Positions 44,973 through 55,673 of a stretch of DNA of 64,000 nucleotides are shown here, piece after piece. The DNA is from Platanthera guangdongensis (lineage: Eukaryota; Streptophyta; Magnoliopsida; Asparagales; Orchidaceae), in assembly GCA_039583875.1 (NCBI GenBank), contig CM077165.1, positions 75,132,757 through 75,196,756 of the forward strand, given 5' to 3'. Numbering within the stretch: the stretch's first letter is position 1; each line of letters opens with the position of its first letter. The notes beneath the pieces were generated by a model, which made no database searches, was not told where the DNA came from, and saw nothing but the letters and a program-made list of their open reading frames with translations. The position numbers and the translations under genes are program-made.

Positions 44973-45024
44973 ATCTCCCCCTATTTGTAGAAGATATCTA
45001 GAAAATTCACCTTAGTGTAGAAGG
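44973..45024 (-). other. S2 interior remnant and breakpoint with G2
   Basis: About 50 bp remain of S2 inside its 3' LTR, including AAATAGGGGGAGAT. At about 45024 the sequence changes to the G2 integrase tail (KKLSP). No target duplication or LTR end is present here, so this is a deletion or illegitimate-recombination joint that removed the rest of S2 and the 3' end of G2. Confidence 0.7.
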
Positions 45025-47660
45025 ACTGAGCTTCTTGTGCCTCCGCACCCGAGAGACACCGTGTACCGGACGTATCTTCAAAAAAACTCTGTCTCCAACC
45101 TGGAATTCCACCTTTCGGTACCGAGCATCATAATACTTTGCCTGCCTACTCTGAGCCTCTATCAGCTGATCCCTGATTAAACGAACCTGAGCATCCGTAT
45201 CCTTCACATAATCAGAACCAAGAGACCTCGTGTCCATATCCTAAACCCAAGACAGAGGCATCTGGCACTTCCTTCCATACAAAGCCTCGTAAGGCGCAAT
45301 CTGATGCTTGCCTGGTGACTGTTATTGTAAGAGAACTCGATCTGGGGCAACAGTCTCTCCCAGGGCTTCCCTGTATCCAATATGCATAGACGAAGCAGAT
45401 CCTCCATGGTCCGGATGGTCCGCTCAGTCTGGACGTCGGTCTGCGGATGGAAGGCGGTGCTAAAAGCGAGTCGAGAACCCAAGTAAGCATGCACAACCCT
45501 CCATTCCCTCGATGTGAACTGACCATCACGGTCCGAGACGATCGTTCTGGGGATGCCATGGTACCTGACGAACTGCTCCACGAACAATCTCACCAAAACA
45601 GCAACTGGAGCATCCTTCCTGACTGGAATAAACCGCGCTACCTTGGTCAGCCTGTCGACTATGACCCATATGGAATTGTGTCCAGAGTGGGAGCGAGGCA
45701 GTCCGTTCACAAAATCCATAGCAATGTCCTCGAACTTCCACTCTGGAAGGGGCAGTGGCTGTAATAAACCTCCCGGGCTCTTGCATTCCGCCTTCACATG
45801 CTGGCATGTTTCGCAATATGTGACAAAGTGGGTGATCTCCCTCTTCATCCCAGGCCAGTACATAGTCTTCCGTAAATCTGCCCACATTTTGGTGATGTCA
45901 GGATGCACTGAATATCCGGAGCAGTGTGCCTCTCTAAGTATATCAACCCGGATACCGTCCCCTGATGATATATAAACGCGTCCATGGAATCGAATGAGAT
46001 CATCCTGCAGCGTGTAATCCTCAACCTTTCCCCTTTCCAGGGCACTAAAAATCGGCTCCAATGCAGCATCCAGCATCTGATGCGCCACAATGTGCTCCCG
46101 AAGATCATTCTCCCCGATCAAGGAGTTCAGATATTCCCGGTAGACTGCTGGCTCATCCTCTGAAACCATGGTGATATGCATATCATCCATCATCTGCATC
46201 AATCCCATATACATCATCCGGGGCTCCGGTCCAATAATGTCGGCTCTCCTGCTCAACGCATCTGCCACAGTGTTCGCTTTCCCCAAGTGATAGTGCAATT
46301 TGTAATCATAATCGCAAAGAAATTCAAGCCATCTCCTCTGCCAAAGGTTCAGATCTTTCTGCGTGTCGACGTATTTGATTTTATTGTGATCCGAGTAGAT
46401 ATCACAATGAACCCCATACAAGTAGTGCCTCCATATCTCTTGTGCGAATACGACCGCCCTGAGCTCCAAGTCATGCACCGGGTATTTATGCTCATGCTTC
46501 TACAATTATCTCGAAGCATAAGCAATAACATGTCCGTACTGCATCAGTACAGTACCCATCCCGTGATAAGAGGCATCCGTGTCGATCTGAAATCCCTCAT
46601 TCCCAAATGGGAGTGGAAGGATAGGGTATGATGTGAGTTGGTCCTTCAACCCCTGAAAGGCTGTCTCGCACTACTCTATCCAAGCAAACTCTACATTCTT
46701 CCTCGTCAAGGACGTGAGGGGGAGTGCTATCCTCGAGAACCCCTCCACGAACTTACGATAATAACCTGCTAATCTCAAGAAGCTGCGAATGTCAGACGCT
46801 GTCTTCGGTCGTGGCCAATCTCTCACTGCCTTTATCTTGGCTGAATCCACCGCCAATCCAGCTCCACTGATCGTATGCCCCAAGAAGGCCACCTCCTGTA
46901 GCCAGAACTAGCACTTAAAAAACATCGCATACATTTGGGACTCCCTCAGCCTCTGCAAAACCTGTGTCAAATGCTCTGTGTGCTCCTCCTGAGTCCGGGA
47001 ATAGATCAAAATATCATCGATGAATACAATGATGAAGCGGTCCAAGCAGGGCTCGAATACACGGTTCATTAGACTCATGAATGCGGAAGGGGCATTCATG
47101 AGCCCAAAAGGCATCACCGTGAACTCGTATAACCCGTATCGTGAGCTGAAAGCCATCTTCGGGATGTCTTCCTCTCAGACGCGCAGTTGATAGTAACCGG
47201 ATCTCAAATCCAGCTTAGAGAACCAGAAGGCCCCCTGAAGCTGATCAAATAGCTCATCTATCAGAGGCAGTGGATAGGTATTCTGGACCGTCAACTGGTT
47301 CAGCTCCCTGTAATCTATGCACAGCCGCAATGATCCCTCTTTCTTCTTCAAAAAAAGAACTGGTGCTCCCCACGGCGATGAGCTCGGCCGCACAAATCCT
47401 GATTCCACAAGCTCCTAAAGCTGAGTCCTAAATTCTGCCAACTCTCTGGGAGCAATCCTGTAAGGTGCCCGGGACACTGGCCTCGCCCCCGGCACCAACT
47501 GAATCCTGAAATCCAAGTCCCGAGCTTGTCGTAGTCCGAGCAATTTCTCCGGGAATACATCAGAGAAATCGCGAACCACTGGGATATCAGCTATAGAACT
47601 CTCTTCTGCCACCATCTCGAAGCAGATAAGGTATACCTCTTCCCCCTGCTCATAGTCCTT
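45025..47660 (-). pseudogene. G2 pol: reverse transcriptase, RNase H, integrase
   Basis: Reverse transcriptase starts near 47615 (VVRDFSDVFPEKL), with [34 protein letters not shown], the catalytic [13 protein letters not shown] and FLGHTISGAG. RNase H follows ([38 protein letters not shown]), then the integrase zinc region (H...C...CQHVK) and core triad ([29 protein letters not shown]). The C-terminal stretch QVGDRVFLKIRPVHGVS follows, cut at KKLSP. Stops split it (e.g. at 47175 and 46908), and a frameshift lies near 45230. A, B and G2 share LTRs and proteins and are one chromovirus family, probably Tekay/Del-like; G2 is the best-preserved coding copy. Confidence 0.93.
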
Positions 47661-47681
47661 GACAGCCTATACAGAAGATAA

Positions 47682-48047
47682 TTAAAGATGGGGAATAGGT
47701 CGGATACCTTCAATAGTGATGTAGGAGTCTCCATGCCTGAGTGTGATCCTCTTCGAGGGGCAGTCGATCTGGGCATGGTTCCAATGAAGCCATGTCATAC
47801 CCAAAATCAAATCAATGTCCGGTAATCTCAAGACTGCCGCCGGAGCTTTGAATGCCTTGCCTCCTATCTCGGCCTCCATGTTGCAGCTATCTGTGGTCCG
47901 TAGCTCCGAGCCATCAGGAAGACGCACCCTCATCTCTATGCCAGGGAATCTCTCCACACCCTCTAGTCCTTCAATAAAAGTGTCCGACACAAATGAGTGT
48001 GAAGCACCCGTGTCGAAGAGGGTATGAGCGGGCTTGTCGCTGAACAT
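47682..48047 (-). pseudogene. G2 aspartic protease
   Basis: An open segment of 121 codons reads PAHTLFDTGASHSFVS with the DTGA active site intact, then a beta-rich body and DLILGMTWLHWNHAQIDC, the usual gypsy protease C-terminus. It releases Gag and Pol from the polyprotein. It continues in frame from gag toward RT in intact relatives. Here it is bounded by a stop at 47682. Confidence 0.9.
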
Positions 48048-48149
48048 AACTATGCCTGAGAATTATTTGAGTTAAAATGGAGGTTATTTCTATGGTTTTC
48101 AAGGCACTACTAAGGTTGCAATTTCTAAGTTAAAATAATTTAAATACCT

Positions 48150-49275
48150 GTAATCACTTCCTCGGGGTTCCTTTGCTCCGTGAGGTCTATTGCATACATC
48201 TGCTCCTAGTTACGTCCTCGGTTGTGATATCCCCGGCCTCAACCTCGACCTCGTCCTCGGCCTCGGCCTCGGCCCTGCTGTACTAGAGGGGCCACTTGAG
48301 GTGGAGGAGGAGGAGGTGGACGGAACTGATGCTGACAATCCGATCTAATATGCCCGGGCTGGTGGAATCCATAACAAACTACTGGCCGGTGGCCATGGTC
48401 ATCTTACCTCTTCGGAACATGCACTTATAGAGGTGGGGGAGCTAACACTGTAGTAGGCCCCTGCTCCTGCCTGAAGTTGGGATGATGACGTCCCCCACAC
48501 CTCTTATATCTAATGACTCTGCCTCGCTGGGATCCCCTGCTACTCTCCCCGGGTGATGACCCATCCAGCGGCCTCTTTCCTCTATTCTGCACCATCAGCT
48601 GGTCTGCCTCAAGCTTTTTGGCCATCTCGATGATCTGGGCTGATGTGTCGTGAGAAATGAACAATAAGGCCTGCCTCAAGTCATCTCTAAGGCCCCGGCA
48701 GAATCTCTTGGCATAACTCATGTCGTCTGTATCATGTATCCCTGCGAACCTGGCATGGTGGGAAAACTCCCTCTTGTATTCAATCACCGATCTGCTCCCC
48801 TGCGTGAGGTTCAGAAACCTCTCTTCCAGTGCATCTCTGTCTGTGGTGGATACGAAGTGATCCAAGAATACTTTGCCGAACTCCCCCAAGATATGTTCGA
48901 CAGCTCACAGTCAGCATAAGTGGACTCTCGCATGGACTTCCACCATATTTTTGCATGAGCTTCTAATGCAGAGGTGGCTAGAGAAACTGCCTAGCTGACT
49001 GGGAAGCTGATTCCTGCCAATATCTCATGTATGGACTCAAGCCATTCCTCAGTCTTCACAGCATCCTCTGTCCCACGGTACATCGGTGGGGATAGGCTCT
49101 TGAAGGCACTTAACCAGCTTGACCACGGATTTGGCTGTGGAGCCGGGACCTGCTGGGCTTTGAAGGCTTCCAGGATAGCCGTCAAAGTTTGCCCCATCTC
49201 TGTCTATAGAAATGGCGTGGCAGCAGGAGGGGGAGGAACCACAATCTGCGGCGCAGCGACCTATGGAGGTTGCAT
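48150..49275 (-). pseudogene. G2 gag, broken
   Basis: ATG at 49275 (MQPP, then a stop) is in frame with the conserved stretch from 49197 (GQTLTAILEAF, SPPMYRGTEDAVKTEEWLESI). After stops come FLDHFVSTTDRDALEERFLNL, SRSVIEYKREFSHHARF and KRFCRGLRDDLRQALL. Near 48385-48340 the zinc knuckle reads CYGFHQPGHIRSDC: the second Cys is Phe, so it cannot bind zinc normally. A polyproline and RGRGRG tail and EEVITG end the ORF near 48150. It is the close relative of B gag (9174-10330). Confidence 0.85.
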
Positions 49276-49446
49276 AAAGGTAAGGTTAAAACAGAACTAG
49301 CCTAACTCATTATATTTAATGGACTGTTTTATGTGACTTTTTACACATGGGCACACCACTGCTTCTGCTGCATAGTTTGTCTGCAAACTAATGCTCGCAC
49401 GGGGTGGTCCAGTGTTGTGGAATTCTTTCTCATATGATCGTTCGGT

Positions 49447-49458
49447 CAAGTGATACCA
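49447..49458 (-). other. G2 primer-binding site
   Basis: The minus strand reads TGGTATCACTTG three bases after the LTR end GGTCTTACA. The first eight bases match the tRNA-Met type, while the last four have drifted relative to A and B (TGGTATCAGAGG). Confidence 0.75.
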
Positions 49459-50816
49459 ATTTGTAAGACCCCTCCCCTTACCAGGGAGGCTCCCGGTCTT
49501 ATGCCCAGACCCACCGTCTTACGGTGGCACTAACGCATGGGTTTGTCGACACCGCAACACACTGATTCTGCCGGCTAATACGATCATATAACCTGTAGGC
49601 CAATATGAGAAATAGAATTATAGCGGTAATGTAGAAATAAACTACAACAAGTCCACAGTCACAGTACATATCAAATAACAAAATGAAGGTACATCCAGTC
49701 CACAATGAGTACAAAATTATGAAGAGTAAAAAGGGCTTATGCCCAGTACATCATATGAATAACTCTCCTCACAAAACATCAAAACAGCGGAAGCTAATCA
49801 ACTAATGTCGTCCCACCTGAGGATGTGTTGTAGTAGTAGTAGGCGGTGGTATCAACTCCTCACGCCCTGTCACCTTGTCCTGCCGGTCGTGCTGGTGCTC
49901 CATCTCCTCGAGCTCCTAAAAATAGTTGGTCACTGACCATTAGTCAAAAGACTAAGTTGTTTCCTCCGCACCTCGCCCCGCAACTCCTAGGCACCGTGCG
50001 GGAGGACGAAGCGGAGGACTATCAAGGGGTAACAAAAGGAAGCAGGTGACAAGGAATCTATACTATCAAGTAAGAGTGTAAGCAGTAAATTTACACTAGC
50101 AGTTCTATGTATATAGTACAAAAGTAAAAGCATGCATAGTCCAAGTAAGTAAAGAACTGAGAGTAAGAGCAGAAAGTAAAGCTATGCAACCACTACTCTA
50201 CCATCACAAACGTACCTTAACTTATAAAAATACTCATACAAATTTATAAGTTAAGGTTTCTAGAAATTTGAACTTATCATATAAAAGAGCCCATACTAAT
50301 CTATATGATAAGGAACTATGAAGCGTATGACCTAATATGAATGAATGTTTATGATGCAATTTATGCAACAGGCAAGTGCAACTCATACACAATGACTCTG
50401 TGATCACAGACCTTTAGTTCCCACTTTTTGAGAGCTAGATTTACTCTCGGGTACCACCGTTGTGGCTACGGCAGCAGCGGAGCGGGCATCTCCACTTCTA
50501 GGCAGGTATGCACACTACCAAACCTAAACCCCTCTCATATGCCTCTGTACACGTCCTAGGTGTACTCGAAAGTCTGTGTACGTATTTTGCTGACTACCTG
50601 TCAGTCTTATTGGGTCGGGTGTGCGTTATCGAGGATCGTCCTCTAGACCTCAGTATAAACAACATACTGGCCCCTCAAACCCTCACACCCGCCTGAATCA
50701 CCATACTGCCATTGGTGTGACGATCGGCCCAGTACCGTATAACTCGCCACTAAATTTATGCACATGCAAGTATTTTATCTCGAGCCTTCAGCTCGAAGGA
50801 CCAACCTGTCCTGATT

Positions 50817-50960
50817 CCCTCAAATCCTTCGCGGGTGAGATTGCACATAGTGCTTTTAATCAAAATCCCTCAAACCCATCATGGGTGAGAACGCATAATA
50901 GTGCCTTTATTCAAAATCCCTCAAACTCGTCACGGGCGAGAATGAACCACAATGTCTTAT
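50817..50960. repeat. 50-bp tandem repeat (3 units) in G2 LTR
   Basis: Units starting CCCTCAAA at 50817, 50867 and 50918 share a (C/A)GGG(T/C)GAGA core and a CAAAATCCCTCAAA joint. The A LTR has a different 45-bp tandem (4717-4895) at a similar place, so this LTR zone generates minisatellites repeatedly. Confidence 0.7.
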
Positions 50961-53051
50961 CCTATAAGACTACTCTTGTCTACGGGTTATTATACTTAGT
51001 GATTTAAGGTTGATCCCAGGATTGCCCAGGGTATACCCGGTGAAGGGCTCTCGGGGGCACAAGGGACTACGATGGGATTACGCCCAAAGCTCCCTTTCAC
51101 AAGGATATTTACTTTTATTGATGTCTACCCTTTATCCATACTTTGATCTCATTATTACTCTTGAGTGATCCTAATGACTTAAGATGTTCTCAGAATGGCG
51201 ACGGTCTTCCACTGGCCTCCACTCTAGTTGTTATCCAAGGGCTTGCAATTTTACTCTCGTCACTAAGACAACACTACCCACCAAGGTTATTCTCCAATTG
51301 TAATCTCTAGCTCATCCGTCGATCTATCCCCCAGTGGTCCTTATAATAACCTACTTACACTATGCGCAACCCATGGCATAATACCACCCCGAAATAGATC
51401 TTCGAATTCCTTGGGCCACCTGCCCCTAACTATTTATCCTAGGATGGTATGGACTAATGAAGTGAGCATGTTGATTTATATAATTTTCTTAAGTCATTAA
51501 AGCCTCTAATTAAATCATTTAATTAATCCCCTAGGTCATTTAATACATGAAGTATTACAAATTATAATCCACTGACCTAAGGAATTTTTTTGAGTTGCAT
51601 CTTGGTAATATATTGCTGTCTACCAAAATTCATAATTTTTCTTTGATTATTTCCATTTATTCCGTAATTAATACAAAACTCACATAATTGACATTTTCCA
51701 AATGAAGTATAAGGAATACATTACTCAAAATTCTAGGAAAATTACAGAGCATATATATCATTAATTTAAGGTTAATGGCAGTGTTTCATCAACCACTATA
51801 ATGTAATGGCCTACCAATTTCAATTCCTAATAATTTACCAAAAATGCAATTATGCTAATTTAAAAATTATTAGGACATCAAAAAATTTTGAGATACTTAT
51901 ACAAGGCTAACCATACAATTATACAACACTATAAATTTTTTCAAAATTTACTGATATATAGTTCCATCAATTAATAAATAAATGCACTAAGGGTAAAATG
52001 GTAATTTCCACGTATTTTGCTCCAAAATTCTCAAACAGTAGGATAAAAATTTTCATAAGTCAAATATGACCTCCCTTTTGTTTTGAGAGATTTTGGGGGT
52101 TTTTTGTTTGATCAAAAGCCTATTTTTCAATTTAGATATCAAAAGGCCTAAATTTTTAAAAATTCAAATAATGCGATTTTTGCTCCCAAAAATCCCATTA
52201 TTACTATGAGGGGTGAAATTTACTTTAATGAGCATCTGGCATCAATTCCATGATTTTTATATGTATCAAATAGGCTGAATATGCAATATTTCAAAAATTG
52301 TTATTTGCACCCCAAAGCTATATATAGCCAACACATGCAAGTGGGTTAACCCAACATGTAGTGGTCCAAATGTGCTGAAAATTTTACGATGCACATATAA
52401 TGTCCCCAAGGACCTGCCACCAAAATTTGGGGTAATTTGGAGTCATATTACTCCAATTATTTTATTTATTTAATTATGTGTATTATGACAAATACTATAG
52501 AAAAATTGCTCCCAAAAATTCCCATTTAAAATTCCCATTTTTGGGCAGGGGCTAGATATGGCCTAATTGAGCACTTTCCGAAAATATTGGGTCATTTGGA
52601 TATCTGGTTTGGCTTGGGCAATTATTTTGGTTTTTGTCGTAGCCTAGGACCATTCCTAGTAGAACAGCCCTAGTAGACCAGCCCTATATTTTTCATGTTG
52701 ATGTCTGGTCCTGAATTTGCCCTTAAGAGGCCTAATTTTTGCATGCAAAGTTCTGTATAAAGTGTGACAGAAATCAAATGAAATAAATATAATACTATAG
52801 TTTGATTTGAATAAAATGGACGACATCATATCATCGTCCCCGATCAGCAACGGCTGAGATTGAGCATGGCTGGGTCACTTTGTCTGGCCATTTCCGGCCA
52901 CCTAGGGCTGCGCCACCGATGGCGATTATTGCCACCACCTCGATTGAGGTGGGGGCTAGCATTTCCTGGCGGTGAGGCGGTCGGAGGCGGCTCCTCCGAT
53001 GATCCCGAGTAAGAAGAAAAACTCGGAATTTTGGCTCTTTTCTCACATGGC

Positions 53052-53073
53052 ATCGGGCTCAATTGAGCCCGAT
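53052..53073. repeat. 22-bp perfect palindrome in chromovirus LTR
   Basis: This is the 20-bp core TCGGGCTCAATTGAGCCCGA with one extra symmetric pair (A...T). It is the third copy of the site at 110-129 and 20566-20589, about 1.03 kb from the LTR start. Confidence 0.85.
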
Positions 53074-53639
53074 ATCTCTCCTAAACGATCTAGGAAGCTA
53101 GTACAGTTAGAGTTGAAGTGAAACAAACTTAATTCAGGCCTTGGCGGCAAGTGCCGCGGCAGTTGGCCATGGTCGAGCTGCTCCGGCGATCTCCTGCTCA
53201 AAACCTTGATTCTCCACCAATTCTCTTACTCCAGGACTCGAACTCCTCTCGTTTCCTCTCTCTGAAGTTGTTGGTGGGGTTGGTTTTGGCTGGAGGTGGT
53301 TGTATATGGAGATACAACCAAGGTGAACTCAGGTTGGGCTTTGGATGCTTCACCCATGGTGCCAAGTGGCCACTATGCAGCCAAATTCTTCTGGAATTCC
53401 CTTGGGTGGCCGGCCAGCAGTCTTTGGGAAGAAGGAGCCAAGGCCAAGTGGCCTCCTCCTCTTAATTTCACTTTCTCTCTCCTCCTTTTGGGTGAATTCT
53501 CCAAAATGCACCCATGCATGCACTCTCTCCAAATCCAGAGGGATAGGGCTGGTCTTTGACACCTTGGGCTGATAATGGGCCAAGTTTGGTGGGCTTGGCC
53601 CAAGGGGAAGTGGCTTGGGCTCATTTTCACTCTTCAGGA

Positions 53640-54015
53640 CAATTTGTTGACTAAGTTGACTTTTCAGTTGACTTGGTCAAGCATGATGAGTGGGCTGACC
53701 CCACTTGAAGGTAATGACCCCAATGGCACTACCCAACTTGGGTTGGGTCAAGGTGATGCTGTACTTGGGATAAGTGGGCCTATAGGTATAGGTTTGACCA
53801 ACTTAGGGCTAAGGTTGACTTTGGTCAACTAGGGTCAAAGGGTTGACCTAGTGACATGCCCTAGGGTCCACTTAGATTATTTTAGGGTTAAGGGCAATAT
53901 GATGGGGTTATGGTGTGGCTAGGGATCCTATTTAGGCTAGTTTGACCTAGTTTGACTATGTCCTTATAGTGGGCCCCACATGGCTACAACCCACTACCTA
54001 GGGTCAAACCTAGCT
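53640..54015. promoter_or_regulatory. TTGAC (W-box-like) cluster in LTR of G2
   Basis: Roughly 14 TTGAC/GTCAA cores occur, with close pairs such as GTTGACTAAGTTGAC and TTGACTTTGGTCAAC. The positions of individual sites differ from those in A and B although the density is the same, which suggests selection on the motif rather than on sequence order. Confidence 0.5.
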
Positions 54016-54088
54016 AATTTCCCTAACACCCACCCCATGCCCAACCCAATCTAAGTTAAGGGGTCTAGAAGTAACATGGGATGTTACA

Positions 54089-55673
54089 CACGCACTCTAC
54101 ATAAAATTAAACACACACACATACTCTACTTGAATAAAAACACGCTCACACACTCTATATAAATAATGAAAGTGATAAAAAGCTAACTCATACACTCACC
54201 CACACAAGCAAAAATGCGAAAAATGAAGTGTTCAAAAAATTAAAACAATTACATTTCTACCGCTAGAATGTGATATAAATGCGTAAAAAGAAGAAATTAA
54301 AATTAAAGGAGCAAAGGTTTTTGGAAATAAAAACAAAAATTAAAGTGTCTGAAAAATTAAAATAACAACTAATCCATTCTTATAACTCTATAAAAATGCT
54401 TAAAAAGTGGAAGAACGACTAAAACAACAAAGAGTTTTACCAAAAATAAAAAGACTAAGTAAAAAGAAAGCAAAACCACTTTCAAACCATTTTTATAAAT
54501 CTATAAGGATGAACATAAAAAGTGCAGAAAAAACCTAAGTCTAAACAAAGTTAAGTAAAGAAAATAGCAAAAACATAAAAGCATGAAATCTAATCTCATA
54601 CACACACACCCATCTTAGAGAAGAGAAAAACAAAGATAAAACAAAAAAAAATAAGATTGCTTAATGAGAGGTGCTTAGATCCAGTCCATAACCACATAAG
54701 GAGGAAAAAGCTACAAATTTTATTAAGATGAAAAGTGGATTACAAAGCTAAAACAAAAATAAAAGAGAGGGGATGAAAATCACCTTACATAGCCTTGAAG
54801 AAACATCTAAGCAGCATCTACCCTAAGAAAAATGGTTCCAAAAGAAGAATAGGAGATCATATAGAGAAGATCTATTTATATGCAAAATTTTCGGGTTGCA
54901 CGCCCCAGTTCACGGGCATGTAGGGGGTGTGTAGCTACCGTTGCTGAGTTGATGCTGAGCTTTAATTGATTTGTTGACTTTTGGGGCTGTACATGGAAGT
55001 CACGGGCGTGACACTACTATCACGGGTGTGTAGGTGAGCGTGTCGGGGAGGTTTATCTGGGGAAGGCATCATATCAATTCGGTGTCAATGCTGTCTTGTC
55101 TAGGACACGTGGAAGTCACGGGCGTGTAGAATCTTGACACGGGCGTGTTTGTAAGCATTGAGTGGTTTGCTGGCGTTGAGTGGTGATGGGGTTGAGTGGT
55201 TGGGGTCGAGTGGCTGGCGTTGAGTGGCGGCTGGATGAATCGGATTTGACACGGGTGTGTCGGGCGTGTCACGGGCGTGTTCCTAAATTTTAGAATGTAG
55301 ATCGTCGAGTTGAGATCGACGAACATAGATCATCGAGTTGAGGTTGACGAACGTTGAGGGCATGTCACGGGATGAACATGGGCATGTCGGGCAGTTCGAC
55401 GAATGTCGAATGCCGATCGTCGAGCTGGCGGCCACCTTCTGTTGGAATCAAAGTAACACGCCCTGGTCACAAGCATGACCGAGAAGTACACAGGCGTGTA
55501 CTATGAATTTTTGACTTTTTCCTAAAAAAATTCAGAAAATAAAATAAAATAAGTTAGAACAATATTTACAAGAAAATAAACATTTTATTAAAGAAAATTA
55601 ACTAAAAATAAAGAAAATAAAGTAAAACCAATTAAATAACGTATGTAAAAATACATATATTTACAACTTATCA
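54089..55673 (-). repeat. Element T 3' LTR, truncated
   Basis: On the minus strand it starts TGATAAGTTGTAAATA at 55673 and matches 61428-62988 along its length. It has a TATAAATAG box at 54873-54881 and, upstream of it, the CACGGGCGTG array and TCGACGA motifs. It stops at 54089 where the G2 LTR ends. Confidence 0.85.
54900..55500. repeat. CACGGGCGTG and TCGACGA motif array in T 3' LTR
   Basis: Around eight CACGGGCGTG sites and variants (CACGGGTGTG, CATGGGCATG) are mixed with ATCGTCGAGTTGAGATCGACGAA-like foldbacks (near 55307 and 55418) and GAGTGG(T/C)TGG repeats (55160-55235). CACG-GG-CGTG is an interrupted inverted repeat. The array is upstream of TATAAATAG on the minus strand. The copy at 62235-62825 has the same layout. 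Confidence 0.8.

Larger units (their letters stand above)
49462..54088 (-). repeat. G2 5' LTR, complete (4627 bp)
   Basis: On the minus strand it runs from TGTAACATCCCATG at 54088 to GGGGTCTTACA at 49462. It is the only full-length LTR of this family here, so it calibrates the partial copies. It contains the TTGAC cluster (54015-53640), the palindrome (53052-53073), a diverged direct repeat of about 50 bp (50817-50960) and the block GGATTGCCCAGGGTATACCC (51011-51040) shared with A and B. ORFs such as 53151-53465 lie inside it and are not conserved. Confidence 0.88.
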
